From the NCBI RefSeq assembly GCF_020859565.1, contig NZ_JAJHUO010000004.1, positions 378,774 to 417,424 of the forward strand: DNA of 38,651 bases. The letters are read 5' to 3'. Positions 36,289 to 38,651 of the stretch are shown piece after piece. Source of the stretch: Saccharothrix luteola (GTDB lineage: Bacteria > Actinomycetota > Actinomycetes > Mycobacteriales > Pseudonocardiaceae). The notes beneath the pieces are model-generated. The model was not told the origin of the DNA and made no database searches. It saw only the letters and a list, made by a program, of their open reading frames with translations. Position 1 is the stretch's first letter. Every line of letters starts with the position of its first letter. The translations under genes and the position numbers were made by a program.

Positions 36289-36813
36289 GTGAAGAAGATC
36301 ACTCCGGGCGGGGTGATTCTGCTCGGCGCGTACATCGCCACCATCCCCTTGGCGAACCTCGTCGTGACCCACTTCGGCGTTGTGCCAGTCGGGTTCGGCT
36401 TCCTCGCCCCAGCGGCCGTCTACTTCGCCGGTTTGGCTCTGGTCCTGCGGGACCTGGCACGTGAGAGCGTTGGTCGCAGAGCGGTCCTCGGCGCCATCGT
36501 GGTGGGCACCGTCCTGTCGTACCTCTTGGCCGACCCGGCACTCGCCACGGCGTCGGCCGTCGCGTTCATCGTGGCGGAACTCCTGGACTTCGCGGTGTAC
36601 GAACCGCTGCGGAAGCGCGGACTCATCGTCGCCGTGGTCGGCTCGAACATCGTCGGCCTGCTGGCGGACAGCTTGATCTTCCTCAAGTTGGCCTTCGGTT
36701 CCTTCGAATTCCTGCCTGGGCAGATCATCGGCAAGGCGTGGATGACCGTCGCCGCTGTAGCTGTCCTGATGCTGCTCGGCCGCAAGAAGGCCTTGATCCA
36801 CAGCAACGAGTGA
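36289..36813 (+). CDS. VUT-family queuosine-precursor (preQ0) transporter
   Basis: This 174-residue membrane protein has about five to six hydrophobic segments and matches the VUT/YhhQ family of preQ0/queuosine-precursor importers. Visible family features are the opening IPLANLVVTHFG, LRDLARESVGRR at 55-66, the AELLDFAVYEPLRKR loop, and a GSNIVGLLADSLIFL helix. The GTG at 36289 has AAGGA four nt upstream. Placed after folE2 with an 87-bp gap, it gives the island a second supply of the modified base. The match to a preQ0 importer is by family and context. Confidence 0.85.
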   Translation: MKKITPGGVILLGAYIATIPLANLVVTHFGVVPVGFGFLAPAAVYFAGLALVLRDLARESVGRRAVLGAIVVGTVLSYLLADPALATASAVAFIVAELLDFAVYEPLRKRGLIVAVVGSNIVGLLADSLIFLKLAFGSFEFLPGQIIGKAWMTVAAVAVLMLLGRKKALIHSNE

Positions 36814-37016
36814 TCGCCTGTCTCGCTATGCCGACCGAAACGCGTCGCGGTCGGCCCAAGTCGACTCGTTGCATGAGGCCAGGACGTCGGTGTGGAGCCG
36901 TGTGGCTGGTGGTCGGTTTCGGGCGGCGGTGTGTGGGCGACGGTAGATCTCCCCCGCGTCCGACAGCAGAGAGTCTGTGATCATAGTCTGGAGAAGCTCA
37001 CGTGCCCTCCCCCTAG
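36814..37016. other. probable right edge of the Dpd island
   Basis: This 203-bp interval lies between the transporter gene and the decayed EspC-like gene. No intact gene is seen. The minus-strand start GTGAGCTTCTCC immediately after the EspC-like frame runs into a stop after a few codons, as if a longer gene that once followed has been lost. That is where the island boundary probably lies. Confidence 0.45.
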
Positions 37017-37370
37017 TCATTCCGGGTAGACCCTGCGCAGCCCTTCACCGATGAACTTCTCTGCTCCCACGTACTGCTGCTGCGTCCGATGGACGCCGTC
37101 GATCGCAGTCTCGATGAAGTCCTGCACGGCTTGACCGGCGCGGGCGTAGACCTGATTTGACGAACTTCGTCACCGCCAGGATCACCTCGTCAACGGTCTC
37201 CTCGATGTTCTCGTGCAGGCCCACGGACTGCACCGTCATGCTGCCCTCAAGGCCAGCCTTGGCGCTGAAGTCCTGTAACCCCAACGCCTCCCCGCCGCTT
37301 TGAGACTGGCCTCTAACTGCTCGAACTCGCCCGGATCAAGTGCATATCCCTGACCAGGAGCCCCATCCCG
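37017..37370 (-). pseudogene. frameshifted EspC/WXG100-like type VII secretion small protein
   Basis: Joining three minus-strand frames gives a protein of about 110 residues: GYALDPGEFEQLEASLKAAG, then EALGLQDFSAKAGLEGSMTV and following residues up to VTKFVKS, then QVYARAGQAVQDFIETAIDG and a C-terminal FIGEGLRRVYPE. Two frameshifts are needed, one near 37290 and one near 37155, and they cancel. The helical alanine-rich pattern with a central turn resembles EspC/WXG-type proteins exported by type VII systems. Sequencing errors could mimic the frameshifts. It is an inference that it is a remnant of a toxin locus. Confidence 0.6.
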
Positions 37371-37650
37371 TCACCCGCTGCGATCGACTTGTGTCGCAAT
37401 GTAGCAGCAGCCACTGCCGACGCACCCGAAACGAACAAACGGCCGCCCGTGTCCACCACGCAGCAGGAAGCCGCCAAGGCGTCGCACCGGTGCTGGACAT
37501 TGACTGCGGCCACGGCGATCGAAAAGTCCCCATGCAACTCCACCCGACCGGGACTAGTGAGAACTGGAGTACAGCTGACAACATTTCGTGCCGAGCACAA
37601 CCATGCTCCAGATCGGCAGATCTGGTCCATAGTGGACGGGAAAAGCAAGA
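37371..37650. other. region without a visible gene
   Basis: This 280-base stretch between the EspC-like remnant and the hairpin holds only short frames without domain resemblance. The T-rich minus-strand tail of the terminator (37637-37650) is at its right edge. Nothing else was recognised. Confidence 0.5.
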
Positions 37651-37687
37651 TCGCCCGCCACCTGCATTGCCGCAGGTCAGCGGGCGA
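37651..37687 (-). terminator. intrinsic terminator downstream of the tRNA-like remnant
   Basis: A hairpin with outer 8-bp arms TCGCCCGC/GCGGGCGA and inner CCTGC/GCAGG is followed on the minus strand by a T-rich tail TCTTGCTTTT. Its position 22 bp past the 3' end of the tRNA-like sequence suits a tRNA terminator that stayed behind when the tRNA was disrupted. Confidence 0.65.
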
Positions 37688-37708
37688 GTCCGGTCCTACA
37701 TTAAGTTG

Positions 37709-37759
37709 TGGAACTGAGGGGACTCGAACCCTTGAACCTCACACTGCCAGCTCTGTTCC
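37709..37759 (-). other. truncated tRNA-like sequence (possible attachment remnant)
   Basis: On the minus strand a perfect T-loop TTCGAGT sits between AAGGG and CCCCT, followed by the acceptor 3' strand CAGTTCC and a discriminator A. A matching 5' acceptor strand GGAACAG occurs only about 50 bases upstream (6 of 7 pairs), leaving no room for D and anticodon arms. So this is not a functional canonical tRNA. It could be a deletion remnant or an integration scar (att) of a mobile element that used a tRNA 3' end. Confidence 0.55.
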
Positions 37760-37910
37760 ACAAGCACCCTGACCGGCGCAAACACCGAACCAGCACGCCA
37801 GCCGGCGTCGTTTACGGCCGTTCGAAGCCGTCGCACGTCGTTCAACTCTTCCGTCTGCTCCAGATCTGCTCCACACACCGCAGCGTGAACAGCGCCAACA
37901 GGTGCGGACC

Positions 37911-38249
37911 TCAACCTCCGAACACGCGGTCCCCACGCGCGGTGTGAAACTCGACCCGCACCGGAAGTGCCGCGGCCAACCTCTCAACCAACCGCTCACC
38001 CCGCTCGTGCCACGCCGCCGTCGTCGCCTCATCGGAGAAGCCCGAACTCTCCGGGTCGCTGCGGTTGTACACGGCCTGGAACTCGTCGTCCCACTCGTCG
38101 ATCGCCTTCGTCAAGTCCACAGGCGCACCGAACTCGGCCACGAGTCGCTCGGCAGACCAGTTGTCGACGATCACCTCGTCCGCGGTACAGACCCAGAACG
38201 GAAAGCACTCCCACTCCGGCGCCACTCGGACCGAAATCAGTCGGCTCAT
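37911..38249 (-). CDS. candidate immunity protein of a toxin-immunity pair
   Basis: The 112-residue protein (MSRLISVRVAPEWECFPFWV and onward) is acidic and tryptophan-rich, as are many small immunity proteins. I do not recognise the family. Its ATG at 38249 overlaps the stop of the upstream toxin-like frame by ATGA, the usual toxin-immunity arrangement, with GGGGAG before it. It is presumably a cytoplasmic antitoxin for the domain next to it, and is intact although its toxin is truncated. Confidence 0.6.
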   Translation of the reverse strand: MSRLISVRVAPEWECFPFWVCTADEVIVDNWSAERLVAEFGAPVDLTKAIDEWDDEFQAVYNRSDPESSGFSDEATTAAWHERGERLVERLAAALPVRVEFHTARGDRVFGG

Positions 38250-38530
38250 TCTCCCCATCCTCGGTAGTTCGGATCCGCCTCCGCGCGCGGGTCACGTCGC
38301 GCGTCCTTGAACGGTGTGGTCGCACTGCGGATGTTGGCGCCGACGATGAAGCCGTTGTCGCCCACCGACACCGTGATGTAGTGCGTCTGGCCACCGTACT
38401 GAACCTCGAAGATCGGCCGTCCGGGCGGCTTGCCCTGGTAGTAGCCCGTGTACTTGCCTTCGGTGGCGGCTCGGTGCACGATCTCTGCGATCTTGTCCTC
38501 AGGGATCCCCGCGGCGGTGAACTCGGGACT
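38246..38530 (-). pseudogene. C-terminal fragment of a polymorphic toxin
   Basis: About 95 residues remain, ending ANIRSATTPFKDARRDP and YRGWGE. The segment FEVQYGGQTHYITVSVGDNG looks like the beta-rich core of a secreted nuclease-type toxin tip domain, but I cannot name the family. The reading frame continues beyond about 38530 into a stretch that belongs to the neighbouring IS-like sequence, so the 5' part of the gene is apparently cut off there. It overlaps the immunity gene. Confidence 0.5.
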
Positions 38531-38651
38531 TGACCCTGGATGTTGGACACCAGACACACTTGGATCCTGACGATCCGGGTGGACAGGAGTCCCGTTCAGA
38601 TGGTGATGAAGCACTACCCGCCGGAGTTCCGGGCCGAGGCGGTCGCGCTCT
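38531..38651 (+). mobile_element. left end of an IS3-family insertion sequence (runs off window)
   Basis: The stretch begins TGACCCTGGATG..., a TG-starting end as common in IS3-family elements, and leads into a transposase start 70 bp later. Only the left end is in the window, so the inverted repeat and target duplication cannot be checked. The junction with the toxin frame supports insertion here. Confidence 0.45.
38601..38651 (+). CDS. IS3-type transposase OrfA, N-terminal fragment
   Basis: The only residues in the window are MVMKHYPPEFRAEAVAL, which match the usual opening of IS3-family OrfA (MKHYPPEFKADAVALYRS-type). GGAG lies about ten bases upstream of the ATG at 38601; an ATG at 38607 is the alternative start. 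The rest lies beyond the window. OrfA is the helix-turn-helix DNA-binding half of the transposase. Confidence 0.8.

Noticed and set aside
36826..37020. A 64-residue minus-strand frame after the EspC-like remnant.
   Set aside because: It has no domain look, crosses the presumed island junction, and lacks a ribosome site of its own.
1..38651. CRISPR arrays, rRNA genes or a replication origin.
   Set aside because: No regularly spaced direct repeats, rRNA-like sequence, or DnaA-box cluster was seen on either strand.

Overview
The window looks like chromosomal DNA of a high-GC filamentous actinomycete, probably a member of the Pseudonocardiales (Saccharothrix, Lentzea or Actinosynnema type). The signs are very high GC in third codon positions, many GTG starts, secreted CBM2 and CBM13 plant-polymer enzymes, a CebR-type operator, HxlR and TetR regulators, and type VII secretion-like and polymorphic-toxin remnants. 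The genus is an inference.

Region 1 (1-10.15 kb) is ordinary accessory chromosome. It holds a secreted CBM13/parallel-beta-helix lyase (family PL9 type) and a secreted glycoside hydrolase with FnIII and CBM2 domains behind a CebR-like palindrome. Then come a DUF418 membrane protein overlapping a two-component system (NarL type), a divergent HxlR regulator/RidA pair, and a TetR regulator divergent from a serine beta-lactamase-fold hydrolase across a 17-bp-arm operator.

Region 2 (10.45-36.81 kb) is the main feature: an apparently complete Dpd island, the system that replaces guanine in DNA by 7-deazaguanines and restricts unmodified DNA. It has three transcription blocks. A minus-strand chain of eight overlapping or abutting genes (27.9 to 10.45 kb) encodes the restriction side, in the order dpdE, F, G, H, I, J, K, D. 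A second minus-strand block (33.6 to 29.2 kb) encodes a DpdC candidate, a DGQHR-family DpdB, the DNA transglycosylase DpdA and a second DGQHR-family protein. A divergent plus-strand block (33.7-36.8 kb) encodes the preQ0 pathway: queC, queE, queD, folE2 and a VUT-family preQ0/queuosine-precursor transporter. No queF is visible, so the pathway is expected to stop at preQ0, the substrate DpdA needs. The expected flow is GTP to H2NTP (FolE2), CPH4 (QueD), CDG (QueE) and preQ0 (QueC), then insertion into DNA by DpdA/DpdB and further conversion by DpdC. The helicases, ATPase and PLD nuclease would attack DNA lacking the mark. About 1.3 kb with no intact gene separates the two minus-strand blocks.

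Region 3 (36.8-38.65 kb) is a decayed junction zone: a frameshifted EspC/WXG-like small protein, a terminator, a 51-nt truncated tRNA-like sequence, an intact candidate immunity gene, the C-terminal end of a polymorphic toxin apparently cut by an insertion sequence, and the first codons of an IS3-type transposase at the window edge.

The family calls come from reading motifs and gene order; no database search was run.
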